From NCBI GenBank assembly GCA_965229445.1, contig OZ245876.1, positions 3,100,001 to 3,164,000 of the forward strand: a stretch of DNA of 64,000 bases, given 5' to 3'. The DNA is from Owenweeksia sp965229445. GTDB taxonomy: Bacteria; Bacteroidota; Bacteroidia; Flavobacteriales; Schleiferiaceae. Position numbers and translations under genes: made by a program. Of the stretch, positions 1-9,204 are shown piece by piece. The notes beneath the pieces are model-generated. The model saw nothing but the letters and a program-made list of their open reading frames with translations, was not told where the DNA came from and did no database searches. Position 1 is the first letter of the stretch. The number at the start of each line of letters is the position of its first letter.

Positions 1-1
1 A

Positions 2-1084
2 TTTATGTTGAGTGGTGGTGGAACTGGCGGACATATATTCCCTGCCTTAGCGATTGCAGATAAGCTAAAACAGATGCTACCGGATGCAAAATTTTTGTTC
101 GTCGGCGCGCGAGACCGCATGGAGATGGAACGCGTACCTGCAGCGGGCTATGAAATTGAAGGCCTTTGGATCAGTGGCATCCAACGTTCACTTAGTGCGA
201 AAAACCTCAGTTTTCCCCTTAAACTAATTCGTAGCATCTCACGTAGCAAGCAGTTAATTAAAGAATTTAAACCACATGCAGTCATTGGTACAGGTGGCTT
301 TGCCAGTGGACCTTTACTCTATGCTGCTACAGGCAAAAAAATACCATGCCTCATTCAAGAACAGAATTCTTACCCGGGCATCACTAATAAACTTCTGGCC
401 AAAAGGGTCAATAAAATTGCAGTGGCCTATGAAGGAATGGAACGATTCTTCCCTGCCGACAGAATACTGATCACGGGGAATCCCATACGGGAAAACCTAA
501 AGACACCTCCTGCCAATAGAGCGGGGAATTTAGAGAGCTTCCTTTTAGATCCATCGCGAAAAACCCTATTGGTGTTAGGTGGTAGTTTGGGTGCGCGAAG
601 GATTAATGAGCTCATGACAGACCATTTAGAAATGTTGCTGGATATGGGTTTAAACATTCTATGGCAAACCGGCAAACTCTACATAGAGGATATAAAAAAG
701 CAGTTCAACGATATGGAAGACGAGCACTTTCAGATTGTACCTTTTATACGGGATATGCACAAGGCCCTCAGTGCCGACCTGGTGATTTCAAGAGCCGGGG
801 CGGGCACGATTTCTGAACTGGCAGCCACCCATAAAGCGGTGTTATTGATCCCCTCCCCTAATGTCGCCGAAGATCATCAAACGAAAAATGCCATGGCCTT
901 AGTAGATCAAAACGCGGCGCTCATTTACAGGGAAACCCAGCCGGAGAAAGATTTCATCATAGCTGTTGAAAAGTTAATGCGCACACACACTTCTCTAGCA
1001 GAAAACATAAAGAAATTCGCATTGCCAGACGCTTCAGACAGGATCGCTAAAGAAGTCCTTAACATGCTCAATATCAATGCCTGA
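2..1084 (+). CDS. murG: MurG, UDP-GlcNAc:lipid I N-acetylglucosaminyltransferase (5' end cut by window)
   Basis: MurG adds GlcNAc from UDP-GlcNAc to lipid I on the inner face of the cytoplasmic membrane, making lipid II for peptidoglycan. The N-terminal glycine-rich loop SGGGTGGH is at the very start. The C-terminal donor-binding half shows SRAGAGTISELA and, near residue 290, the HQTKNA motif. An ATG lies at position 5, but the in-frame Phe codon before it fits the usual sequence just ahead of this loop, so the real start is probably upstream of the window. The end overlaps murC by 8 bases, as expected in a dcw cluster. The family assignment is secure; only the start is open. Confidence 0.95.
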   Translation, partial: FMLSGGGTGGHIFPALAIADKLKQMLPDAKFLFVGARDRMEMERVPAAGYEIEGLWISGIQRSLSAKNLSFPLKLIRSISRSKQLIKEFKPHAVIGTGGFASGPLLYAATGKKIPCLIQEQNSYPGITNKLLAKRVNKIAVAYEGMERFFPADRILITGNPIRENLKTPPANRAGNLESFLLDPSRKTLLVLGGSLGARRINELMTDHLEMLLDMGLNILWQTGKLYIEDIKKQFNDMEDEHFQIVPFIRDMHKALSADLVISRAGAGTISELAATHKAVLLIPSPNVAEDHQTKNAMALVDQNAALIYRETQPEKDFIIAVEKLMRTHTSLAENIKKFALPDASDRIAKEVLNMLNINA

Positions 1085-2414
1085 GAAAAACAACATATTC
1101 TTAATCGGTATCGGAGGAATCGGAATGAGTGCTCTGGCGAGATACTTTTTGAATGCCGGGAAGATGGTTTCAGGATATGACCGTGTTAAAAACCCTAATT
1201 GCTTGGCTCTTGAAAGCCTGGGGATAGATATTATTTATGACGATGCCCCAGAATTAATCCCCTCTGCATACAGGAATCGTGAAAATACTGAAGTAATTTA
1301 TACTCCGGCCATCCCGAAGGATCAAAAGCTGCTTTTGTACTTCCAGAATAACTCGTTCAGCCTAAGTAAGCGTGCCCAATGTCTGGGTCATGTAAGTCAA
1401 AGTCACCAATGTTTGGCTGTGGCAGGAACCCATGGCAAAACCACCACTTCCAGTCTGCTGGCCCACCTGTTTGAAGAAGCGAATGAAAATCCAACAGCCT
1501 TCTTAGGCGGGATTTCTGTGAATTACCAAAGTAACTTTCTCGGTGGTGATGCTGCTGGAGTAATGATTGCGGAAGCCGATGAATATGACCGTAGTTTTCT
1601 GGAGCTTTCTGTAAAGGGAGCGATTATCACTTCTACTGATTCTGATCACCTTGATGTCTATGGAGATAGTGGCAACATCAAACAGGCCTTTCATTCCTTT
1701 GCCCAAGCTGTAGAAGGACCTTTATTAGTACACACCAGCACTGGCATAAACGGATTAACCTATGCCATTGATGAAGTAGCTGATTATCAGGCACAGAATG
1801 TAAGAGTGGATGAACATCGATTTGTATTTGACCTCGTTTCCAAGGACCATACCATTGAAGGCATCCGTTCTAACCTGCCGGGCCGCCACAATGTAGAGAA
1901 CAGCATTGCCGCTGCAGCTCTGGCGCTAGAGTATGGTCTGAAAGAAGAACAGGTAAAAAGAGGAATTGACTCATTCCGCGGTGTTAAGAGAAGGTTTGAA
2001 TATCACATTTCCAGGGATGATTTGATTTATATTGATGACTATGCCCATCATCCGGTAGAAATTAAGGCTTTAATATCAGCCGTAAGAGAGCTTTATCCCA
2101 GCTTGAAGATTACCGGGATATTTCAACCCCATCTTTACAGCCGTACCAGGGATTTTGCCGAAGAGTTTGCAGAGGAGCTGGCCGCGTTGGATGCATTGAT
2201 ATTGATGGATATCTATCCTGCAAGGGAGCGACCAATACCAGGAATTAATTCAAACAGCTTGCTGCAACGCATAGACCTCGAAAATAAAGAACTACTAAAC
2301 CCGCAACAAATTCTGGATAAATTTTCCAGACAAAAACCTCAGGTAATATTAACCATTGGTGCAGGAGACATTGACCGTCTTGTTCAACCTTTAAAGATGG
2401 CTCTGTTGCAATGA
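1077..2414 (+). CDS. murC: MurC, UDP-N-acetylmuramate--L-alanine ligase
   Basis: This cytoplasmic ATP-dependent Mur ligase attaches the first L-alanine to UDP-MurNAc. At 445 residues it is of normal family length. The N-terminal nucleotide-binding loop GIGGIGMSALA is at residues 11-21, the ATP-binding P-loop GTHGKTTTS at about 117-125, and a DDYAHHP motif of Mur ligases lies in the last third. The ATG overlaps the end of murG, and the stop overlaps the ftsQ start as ATGA, which suggests translational coupling. No departures from the family were seen. Confidence 0.96.
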   Translation: MPEKNNIFLIGIGGIGMSALARYFLNAGKMVSGYDRVKNPNCLALESLGIDIIYDDAPELIPSAYRNRENTEVIYTPAIPKDQKLLLYFQNNSFSLSKRAQCLGHVSQSHQCLAVAGTHGKTTTSSLLAHLFEEANENPTAFLGGISVNYQSNFLGGDAAGVMIAEADEYDRSFLELSVKGAIITSTDSDHLDVYGDSGNIKQAFHSFAQAVEGPLLVHTSTGINGLTYAIDEVADYQAQNVRVDEHRFVFDLVSKDHTIEGIRSNLPGRHNVENSIAAAALALEYGLKEEQVKRGIDSFRGVKRRFEYHISRDDLIYIDDYAHHPVEIKALISAVRELYPSLKITGIFQPHLYSRTRDFAEEFAEELAALDALILMDIYPARERPIPGINSNSLLQRIDLENKELLNPQQILDKFSRQKPQVILTIGAGDIDRLVQPLKMALLQ

Positions 2415-3136
2415 AAAATTTTTGGAACATATTGAGCTGGATTGCTGGTATTGGATTGATAATCAGTCTATATGCTTTCAGTGGAGACTGTCAACAAGAA
2501 ACCAGAATTAAAAGCATTCAAGTAGAAATTGAAGGCGTGGCAGACTATCCGTTTATTACGCAAAACGAGGTGATGGAAATTCTTTATTCAGAATATCCAT
2601 TTTTAGATAGTTTGTATTGTAGAGAAATCAACAAGAGCCTGTTAGAAGAAAGCCTTGATAATCACCCCTCTATACATAAAGCGGAGGTATATTCGACCTT
2701 GACAGGTATCCTTTGGATCAATATAAGTCAAAAAAGGCCAGTGTTTCGAGTTCAACATTCCGACAGAGCCTATTACGTAGACGCATATGGAAGCGTCATG
2801 CCCCTCTCACCCCATTACTCAGCTGAAGTACCTCTCGTTACCGGGCATATAACTCCTCAGATGGAGCATTTGATCTATGAATTTTTTACGGACTTAGAAG
2901 GAGACGAGTTTTTTGATGGTTTCTTTCACGGGGTGGATGTTGCTGAAGATGGCACCTGGACCTTATATCCTGAGCTGGGAAATCATCAGGTGTTGCTGGG
3001 TGAACCTAAGGATGTTGAGGACAAGCTTAGTCGCTTGCAAACGTTTTATATGAGAACCAGGGATACACCCTTGCTAGATGAATTCAAATCACTAAACCTG
3101 ATGCAAAGTGGTCAGGTGGTGGGAAGTAAAAGATAA
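2411..3136 (+). CDS. ftsQ: FtsQ-like cell division protein
   Basis: FtsQ is a bitopic inner-membrane divisome protein whose periplasmic POTRA domain links early and late division proteins. Here one hydrophobic segment lies at about residues 4-23. A POTRA-like stretch follows (from about residue 33, with the pattern V-x-I-E-G and a proline-rich beta segment SQKRPVFRV further on). Family sequence conservation is low, so the call rests on length (241 residues), topology and its position between murC and ftsA. The start is set by the ATGA overlap with murC. Confidence 0.88.
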   Translation: MKNFWNILSWIAGIGLIISLYAFSGDCQQETRIKSIQVEIEGVADYPFITQNEVMEILYSEYPFLDSLYCREINKSLLEESLDNHPSIHKAEVYSTLTGILWINISQKRPVFRVQHSDRAYYVDAYGSVMPLSPHYSAEVPLVTGHITPQMEHLIYEFFTDLEGDEFFDGFFHGVDVAEDGTWTLYPELGNHQVLLGEPKDVEDKLSRLQTFYMRTRDTPLLDEFKSLNLMQSGQVVGSKR

Positions 3137-3139
3137 AGA

Positions 3140-4495
3140 ATGAGCGATGAGCAAATTGCCGTTGGGCTTGATATAGGTACCACCAAAATTGTGGCTATGA
3201 TAGGGCGTGCCAATGAATTTGGCAAGGTAGAGATCATTGGTATGGGCAAAGCCAAAAGCATGGGCGTTCACCGTGGGGTGGTCACCAATATTACTCAAAC
3301 CATCGAATCAATAAAACAAGGCGTACGCGAAGCTGAAAATTCTTCGGGCCTTAATATACATTCGGTAGTGGTGGGAATTGCTGGTCAGCATATTCGCAGC
3401 CTGCAACATAGCGACTATATCATTCGTCAGAATGCAGATGACGTTATTGAAAATAAGGACATTGATAATTTAATCGACAATGTTCACAATCTGGTGATGC
3501 TACCCGGCGAGGAGATTATTCATGTCTTGCCTCAAGAATACAAAGTTGACGGCCAGGCAGAAATTCGTGAGCCCAGAGGAATGTACGGCAGCAGGTTGGA
3601 GGCCAATTTTCACATTGTAGTTGGCCAGATCAGTTCCATAAAAAACATTGGTCGCTGTGTTAAGAGTAGTGATTTGCAGGTGGCAGACATAACGCTGGAG
3701 CCACTCGCATCCGCAGAGGCTGTATTATCTCAGGAGGAAAAAGAAGCGGGTGTAGTATTGGTTGATATTGGCGGTGGCACCACAGATCTGGCCATTTTTA
3801 AAGATGGTATTATCCGTCATACAGCTGTTATTCCCTTTGGTGGAAACGTAATTACGGAAGACATTAAAGAAGGCTGTTCTATCATCGAAAAGCAAGCTGA
3901 GCTGCTAAAAATAAAGTTTGGATCTGCATGGCCGGGAGAAAACAAAGAGAATGAGATTGTAAGCATTCCCGGATTGCGAGGCAGAGAGCCAAAGGAAATC
4001 TCGTTAAAAAACCTAAGCAAGATTATTCACGCCAGAGTAGTTGAAATAATTGAGCAGGTGTACCTGGAAATTAAGAACTATGGGTACGACGAAAACAAGA
4101 AAAAATTAATTGCTGGGATTGTATTAACCGGGGGTGGAAGTCAGCTGAAACACATTAAACAGTTGGTGGAGTTTGTAACCGGTATGGATACCCGAATCGG
4201 TTATCCCAATGAACACCTGGCGAGCGAATCCGATGATGAATACAGTTCACCGGTATATGCTACCGCAGTAGGTTTGGTACTTAAAGGACTTTCCAACGAA
4301 AGTGGTAGAGGCGTTTCTGTAATGGATCCTGAAGAAGAAAAGCCTCGATTGATGCAGCGAGAAGATGGGGAGACAGAGACTATTCCACCACAAGCCAAAG
4401 AAGATCCAGAGGAAGCAATAGAATCAGCGAAAAAGAAAAACGTATTTGAAAACTGGGCTGAGAAGTTCAGGAATTTTTTAAACGACGACCTATAA
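3140..4495 (+). CDS. ftsA: FtsA, actin-like divisome membrane tether
   Basis: FtsA is an actin-fold ATPase that anchors FtsZ to the membrane and recruits later division proteins. The N-terminal phosphate-1 loop GLDIGTTKI is at about residues 9-17, and the phosphate-2 loop VDIGGGTTDLAIF starts near residue 208. A C-terminal glycine-rich LTGGGSQL segment is also visible. After the actin core there is a charged linker rich in E and K, then a short helix ending FENWAEKFRNFLNDDL that could be the membrane-targeting amphipathic helix. It lies 3 bases after ftsQ and 21 bases before ftsZ. Confidence 0.96.
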   Translation: MSDEQIAVGLDIGTTKIVAMIGRANEFGKVEIIGMGKAKSMGVHRGVVTNITQTIESIKQGVREAENSSGLNIHSVVVGIAGQHIRSLQHSDYIIRQNADDVIENKDIDNLIDNVHNLVMLPGEEIIHVLPQEYKVDGQAEIREPRGMYGSRLEANFHIVVGQISSIKNIGRCVKSSDLQVADITLEPLASAEAVLSQEEKEAGVVLVDIGGGTTDLAIFKDGIIRHTAVIPFGGNVITEDIKEGCSIIEKQAELLKIKFGSAWPGENKENEIVSIPGLRGREPKEISLKNLSKIIHARVVEIIEQVYLEIKNYGYDENKKKLIAGIVLTGGGSQLKHIKQLVEFVTGMDTRIGYPNEHLASESDDEYSSPVYATAVGLVLKGLSNESGRGVSVMDPEEEKPRLMQREDGETETIPPQAKEDPEEAIESAKKKNVFENWAEKFRNFLNDDL

Positions 4496-4516
4496 TAGAA
4501 TTATTCAGCAGCAATT

Positions 4517-6613
4517 ATGAGTGATCAGAATTCAATTGAAGACATTTCATTTGACTTACCAAAGAATCAATCGTCCGTGATTAAGGTCATCGGCGTGGGC
4601 GGTGGTGGCAGCAATGCCATTAATCACATGTACGGAATGGGAATCAAGGGTGTAGACTTTGTGGTATGCAACACCGATTCGCAGGCCTTGGAAAACAGCA
4701 CGGTACCAAACAAGATTCAACTGGGAGTAACCCTAACTGAGGGACTGGGAGCCGGAGCTAATCCTGATGTAGGTCAGGAAGCCGCAATGGAAAATATTGA
4801 TGAAATTAAATCTCTACTCGAGACCAATACCAAAATGGTATTCATCACGGCAGGAATGGGAGGCGGTACAGGAACAGGTGCCGCCCCTGTTATTGCCCGT
4901 GCGGCAAAAGAAGCGGGTATTCTAACTGTTGGTATTTGTACCATCCCGTTTCAGTTTGAAGGCAGTATGCGGAAGCAACAGGCCGAAAAGGGGGTTGAAG
5001 CATTGCGAAATAACGTAGACTCGCTGGTCGTAATCAATAACAATAAGTTAAGAGAGGTTTACGGCAATCTCGGTTTTAAAGCCGGTTTTGCCAAAGCTGA
5101 CGAAGTTCTGGCAACAGCGGCCAGGGGAATAGCAGAAGTTATCACACATCACTATACCACCAATATTGACCTCAGAGATGCTCGAACGGTGTTGGCTGAT
5201 TCTGGAACCGCCATCATGGGATCATCTACCGCATCTGGTGAACAGCGCGCCGCACTGGCAATATCACGTGCTCTTGACTCTCCTCTATTGAACGACAACC
5301 ATATTAGAGGCGCCAAAAATGTGCTGTTACTTATTGTGAGTGGACAGCAGGAAATCACTATTGATGAGATCGGTGAGATCAACGATCACATACAAGTTGA
5401 AGCAGGAGGTAGCGCCAACATTATAATGGGTATTGGTGAAGATGAAAATCTCAAAGATGATATCGCGGTAACGATTATTGCTACGGGATTTGCAATAGAT
5501 CAGCAGGTGCAAGTAATTGGTAAGGAACCACAGAAGGTAGTTCACACTTTAGAGGATGATCAGGAACTATCAAATACTGTATTTGAAAGGCCTCTGGCTA
5601 AGAACGACGAGGATGAAAATGACATCATTGATGCGGAATTAGCAAGGGTGAATCTGGAAGAAGAGAACCAGAAAGCATCGGTTCAGCCTAACCTATTTGA
5701 CCTACAGGAGGCTACGGAAACAACTAAGGCAGAAAATGTGCCTCTGAATCAGGAGAGGTTGCCAGAATCAGATGCCACAGATGATCCGACCCAGTTTGCA
5801 TCGAAACCAGTCGAGAAAGAAGGAACTGACAATCCTGAAGACGAAATCAGTTTCAATGAGCTTGAAGCATCATCGATCGCCAGTATTGAGGAAACCACCA
5901 GTGAATTGGAGATTATGGCTATAGACGAGGCTGTCCATAATGAAGCTTCGCAAATAGCTGAGGAAAAGCAAGAACTTAGTGAACCCATCTTTGAAATAGA
6001 TCAAGACAGTGCCGAAAGTGATGAGCGCACCATTTTCTTTCTGGAAGATGATGAGGATGAAGCTTCTGCAGCTGAGGCCGTGGATAATGAGTCGAAGGAA
6101 TTACAAGCAGATGATCAATCCATAACCGAACCCAGCAGAACTGATAGCACGGTTAGATACAGTCTTGATGATTACACCGAGCTGGAAACCAAGCTACGCA
6201 GCGCCAAACCGGATTCAACTCCAGTTGAGCAGGCAGCTAGAGTCAAGGAAACTGAATTGACGGCAGAAGAAGAGGATGAGGCGCTAAAATTTGAGGTTCA
6301 CCAGGTGGAAAACCGAACTGGAGGAGACTCAGATGGCGAGCCACTACCCATGGATCATACCATAGAAGAAAGCATGCGTATGCGGGTTGAAGAGCGCAAA
6401 GCAGAGCTCAAAGCATTTAACTACCGGTTTAAGAATCATCCCTATGCTATTGATGAAGCCTCCAATGAACCGGCATATAAGAGACAAGGCGTCAAAATTG
6501 AAGATACCAAGTATAGTGAAGACTCAAAGGCCGGACGCTTCACGATTGAAGATGGCGATGGCGGTAGTGATATAAAAACCAACAACACATTTCTTCACGA
6601 CAACGTAGATTGA
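4517..6613 (+). CDS. ftsZ: FtsZ, tubulin-like division GTPase with very long acidic C-terminal region
   Basis: FtsZ polymerises into the Z-ring that organises septation. The N-terminal GTPase core is typical: GVGGGGSNAI near residues 26-35 and the tubulin signature GMGGGTGTG at 113-121, with the core ending near residue 340. The remaining ~350 residues are unusual in length. They are dominated by E, D, S and T and look disordered. Near the end a conserved-looking EPAYKRQGVKI patch precedes the last ~35 residues, resembling the C-terminal peptide region of Bacteroidota FtsZ. Total length is 698 residues, against roughly 350-500 in many bacteria. No frameshift is evident; the reading frame is continuous. 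Confidence 0.97.
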   Translation: MSDQNSIEDISFDLPKNQSSVIKVIGVGGGGSNAINHMYGMGIKGVDFVVCNTDSQALENSTVPNKIQLGVTLTEGLGAGANPDVGQEAAMENIDEIKSLLETNTKMVFITAGMGGGTGTGAAPVIARAAKEAGILTVGICTIPFQFEGSMRKQQAEKGVEALRNNVDSLVVINNNKLREVYGNLGFKAGFAKADEVLATAARGIAEVITHHYTTNIDLRDARTVLADSGTAIMGSSTASGEQRAALAISRALDSPLLNDNHIRGAKNVLLLIVSGQQEITIDEIGEINDHIQVEAGGSANIIMGIGEDENLKDDIAVTIIATGFAIDQQVQVIGKEPQKVVHTLEDDQELSNTVFERPLAKNDEDENDIIDAELARVNLEEENQKASVQPNLFDLQEATETTKAENVPLNQERLPESDATDDPTQFASKPVEKEGTDNPEDEISFNELEASSIASIEETTSELEIMAIDEAVHNEASQIAEEKQELSEPIFEIDQDSAESDERTIFFLEDDEDEASAAEAVDNESKELQADDQSITEPSRTDSTVRYSLDDYTELETKLRSAKPDSTPVEQAARVKETELTAEEEDEALKFEVHQVENRTGGDSDGEPLPMDHTIEESMRMRVEERKAELKAFNYRFKNHPYAIDEASNEPAYKRQGVKIEDTKYSEDSKAGRFTIEDGDGGSDIKTNNTFLHDNVD

Positions 6614-6628
6614 GCCTGCCAGAAGGCG

Positions 6629-6636
6629 TAAATTTG
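6629..6636 (+). promoter_or_regulatory. Candidate Bacteroidota -7 box (TAAATTTG) before the YqeY gene
   Basis: TAAATTTG matches the TAnnTTTG consensus of the Bacteroidota housekeeping sigma factor, with a TTG 16 bases upstream at 6610-6612 inside the ftsZ stop region. The ATG of the next gene begins only 4 bases after the box, so a transcript from here would be leaderless or nearly so. This is a motif match only. Confidence 0.35.
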
Positions 6637-6640
6637 CCTT

Positions 6641-7096
6641 ATGAGTTTATCTACCAAGATTGCCGATGAAATAAAATCGGCTATGAAAGCACGAGACAAA
6701 GATCGCCTTGAAGCCCTTCGCAGTATTAAGTCGGCTGTAATGTTGGCCCAAACTGAAAAGGCCAAAGGATCTGAACTTTCGGATGAAGAGGAATTAAAGA
6801 TTCTACAGCGCTTACAAAAACAGCGCAAGGACGCACTAGAAATTTATGAGCAGCAAAACCGGGAAGACCTGGCTACTGAAGAACGCTCACAACTAGCCGT
6901 AATCGAGACCTTTTTACCCAAGCAAATGACGCGTGAGGAACTCAGCAGCTATCTAAGTGAATTAATCACGAAGGTCGGAGCACACTCGCCGCAAGATATG
7001 GGGAAAGTAATGGGTGTTGCCTCCAAGGAATTAGCGGGAAAAGCAGATGGTAAGACCATCTCCGGTGTAGTAAGAGAATTGCTTACGGGTTCTTAG
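6641..7096 (+). CDS. GatB/YqeY domain protein
   Basis: This small (151-residue) YqeY-type protein shares the helical tail domain of the GatB subunit of aspartyl/glutamyl-tRNA amidotransferase. Its exact role is unclear; a tRNA-related function is assumed from the domain. Visible family features are an N-terminal helix with repeated K/R/D residues (KSAMKARDKDRLEALRSIKS), a QRKDALEIYEQQNREDLA segment, and the C-terminal MGKVMGVASKEL...GKTISGVVRELL. It follows ftsZ by 27 bases in the same direction, a neighbourhood I recall as common in Flavobacteriia. A candidate promoter sits immediately before it. Confidence 0.9.
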   Translation: MSLSTKIADEIKSAMKARDKDRLEALRSIKSAVMLAQTEKAKGSELSDEEELKILQRLQKQRKDALEIYEQQNREDLATEERSQLAVIETFLPKQMTREELSSYLSELITKVGAHSPQDMGKVMGVASKELAGKADGKTISGVVRELLTGS

Positions 7097-7463
7097 CACC
7101 CGCAGTTATTCAGGCCAGCAGAGAAACCTAGAGTAAAAGCTTAGCAGAGAGTTGAGGCTTAAGGGGATTCATTCGTCCCAATGGGAACAGCACCTGTTCG
7201 GTTTCAAAATCGTAAAAACCTAAACCACTTCAAAGGCCAGAAGCGCCAATATTTAAATCGTGTTTGGCAAAATAAGCCAACATTCTTTCCCTGTAACGGA
7301 TTGGCTTTGGCCTGACCGTTCGCCATTATTCATTGAGATCTAAACCGCGTTAAGCTATTTCAAAAGCAATCAGCAATATCCATGTATTTTTAACTTGCCA
7401 AGAAACGTCCTAAAAAAACTTGATCCTTTGGCGATTCTCAAATCCCCTATACCTCAAAAGCTG
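7097..7463. other. Intergenic region without a recognised gene
   Basis: These ~370 bases lie between convergent genes. I see no open frame of useful size, no tRNA and no strong terminator. The only structure noted is a 7-base inverted repeat AAGCCAA / TTGGCTT at 7274-7280 and 7301-7307, with a 20-base loop and no T-tract. Confidence 0.5.
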
Positions 7464-8048
7464 TTAATATTTATACAAAAATCGCTTACTATAACCTGTA
7501 TGGTAGTCTATGAGGTAAAACTCTAGTGATGATTTTAGTGAATCCTGAAGGGAATTCAACTCATATGATGCAGTGCCTGAAATCGAAGCTTCACAATTAT
7601 CTCCATTGGCCTCATGCACAAATTGCAAGGTCAGCGGTGGCTGCGGTGGGGTTCCGCAAAAAAGTGGCAATTCTCTCAGTCTGAAATCGTGGTTCTCACA
7701 TCCACCCATGTATCGATAACTCAGATGAAGACAATCATTGATAATCTCTGCATGTGTGATCCAAACCTCATCAGTATAACCTACCCAATCTATTACCGGG
7801 TCTGTTAAACTTTGACATCGGTTATCAGGGTTACAAGCTCCAGGTGTGTAGTGTGTGATGCCATTAAAGTACTTGGCAACACAGGCATTTGAATATGTTT
7901 TACCATCGCAACCGCATACCGGATTATAATCCATAGTACATGCTATGTCATTCCTAATCAAACTAGTATCTACACAGCCATCCAAATCCTTCTTACTGCA
8001 AGAAATCAATACCAAACTGGAACATAGAACTATCAGGAGCTTTTTCAT
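7464..8048 (-). CDS. Exported lipoprotein with a Kazal-type domain
   Basis: The N-terminus has a short hydrophobic stretch ending in a lipobox (LISC, Cys17), so the protein is probably lipidated. Residues ~24-72 hold a Kazal-like cysteine pattern with the core CTMDYNPVCGCDGKTYSNAC, the fold of many serine-protease inhibitors. Whether it inhibits a protease cannot be told from sequence. The C-terminal ~110 residues include further cysteines and match no family I recognise. The start has AAGGAG about 10 bases upstream, a rare Shine-Dalgarno-like sequence for this phylum. It stands alone between convergent and codirectional neighbours. Confidence 0.8.
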   Translation of the reverse strand: MKKLLIVLCSSLVLISCSKKDLDGCVDTSLIRNDIACTMDYNPVCGCDGKTYSNACVAKYFNGITHYTPGACNPDNRCQSLTDPVIDWVGYTDEVWITHAEIINDCLHLSYRYMGGCENHDFRLRELPLFCGTPPQPPLTLQFVHEANGDNCEASISGTASYELNSLQDSLKSSLEFYLIDYHTGYSKRFLYKY

Positions 8049-8128
8049 TTTAATGCTTTCTCCTTAGATGCAAAGCATCCGATAATAGTTGCGTAGAATC
8101 GCTTCGATACGATTTTTAATAAAAGTCG

Positions 8129-9085
8129 CTAATCCTCGGGAAGGTATTCCGCGATGAAATCTGCCCGCGTTTCATAAAAGTCCTCCACTCTTCCCTCGTG
8201 ACGATCTACGAAGCGCTGCAAATCCTTTTGTGCGTTTTGGTAGTCTTTTTCGTCTAAGTATTTATTCTGCAGTTGCTCTACCAACGGTATTAGATTGAAA
8301 TTGACCTCTTCAAGCATATCGCCCAGGTAATCTTCCAATTCCTCAATTAAGTCATCTTCACCTTCAAAATCAGAATATTCTTTTAGATCCTCACCGGATT
8401 GTCCGATGGCTTCTTTTATACTTACAATATCTGCCTCCAGACTATCCAACTCATCGTCCTTAATGTGATCCATCATTTTCTGCACTTTGTATTCCACCCT
8501 GAAAAATGCCAGGGTCATGTCTCTGGAATGTAAACTGGCTTCATCAATCATGTCGAACCTATTCACGATCTCCTGATCTCTTTCAAAATCCAGGTAGTTC
8601 GTATTTATAAAGTGATCCTCTGCTGCCTCAATTTTATAACTTGCCTCATACATATGGTCTTCAGCCTCCGTAACCAAAGCATAATATTGCTTCAGATTAT
8701 CATAAGAATCATCCATGCTGTCCCGCAGGTCCTCGGCTCTTTTGAAATCCTTTTCGAAGACTTTCACCAACATCTCAAAGCCGGCTACATACTCTCTCTG
8801 TAATACATCATCTCCTTTGTACGCCCCAATGCGCTCCAACTCTCGTTTGCTGTCCTTCATCTGTTCCAAAACGATCTCTTGATACTTCTTAACTCTTCTG
8901 GGATCTTCTGCCTTAAGACTCGCTTCCAGATACATCAAAGTCTTTATATCCGCCTTGCGCTTCTGGTTGTTAAATTGACGGAGATATTGAGAAGGATTGC
9001 GATAGCGCTGTGCTTCCATACTCCCCATTCCCATCAAAATAATCAGCGAACTGATGAGCAACCTGTTCATGCTTGAAATAGCCAT
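8129..9085 (-). CDS. Uncharacterised exported, highly helical acidic protein
   Basis: I do not recognise a family. An N-terminal signal peptide (hydrophobic LLISSLIILMGMG, probable cleavage after MEAQ) suggests export. The remaining ~290 residues are rich in E, D, K and L with long heptad-like stretches and few prolines or glycines, consistent with a helical bundle or coiled coil. A second in-frame Met at residue 6 (position 9070) is an equally good start. Upstream, an 8-base inverted repeat ATGCTGCA / TGCAGCAT (9108-9115 and 9131-9138) lies in the gap to the groEL terminator and may belong to its promoter or leader. Confidence 0.75.
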   Translation of the reverse strand: MAISSMNRLLISSLIILMGMGSMEAQRYRNPSQYLRQFNNQKRKADIKTLMYLEASLKAEDPRRVKKYQEIVLEQMKDSKRELERIGAYKGDDVLQREYVAGFEMLVKVFEKDFKRAEDLRDSMDDSYDNLKQYYALVTEAEDHMYEASYKIEAAEDHFINTNYLDFERDQEIVNRFDMIDEASLHSRDMTLAFFRVEYKVQKMMDHIKDDELDSLEADIVSIKEAIGQSGEDLKEYSDFEGEDDLIEELEDYLGDMLEEVNFNLIPLVEQLQNKYLDEKDYQNAQKDLQRFVDRHEGRVEDFYETRADFIAEYLPED

Positions 9086-9144
9086 AAAATGATAATTTTA
9101 AATACGCATGCTGCAAAATAGCAAAGATCATGCAGCATTTTGAA

Positions 9145-9182
9145 TAAAAAACCCCGGTACCAACAAATGTCAATACCGGGGT
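9145..9182 (-). terminator. Rho-independent terminator of groES-groEL
   Basis: A perfect 9-bp stem, ACCCCGGTA / TACCGGGGT (9151-9159 and 9174-9182), has a 14-base loop. Read on the minus strand it is followed directly by a T run, and it starts 23 bases after the groEL stop. Confidence 0.88.
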
Positions 9183-9204
9183 GAAATATAGAGACAGTAT
9201 GAAA

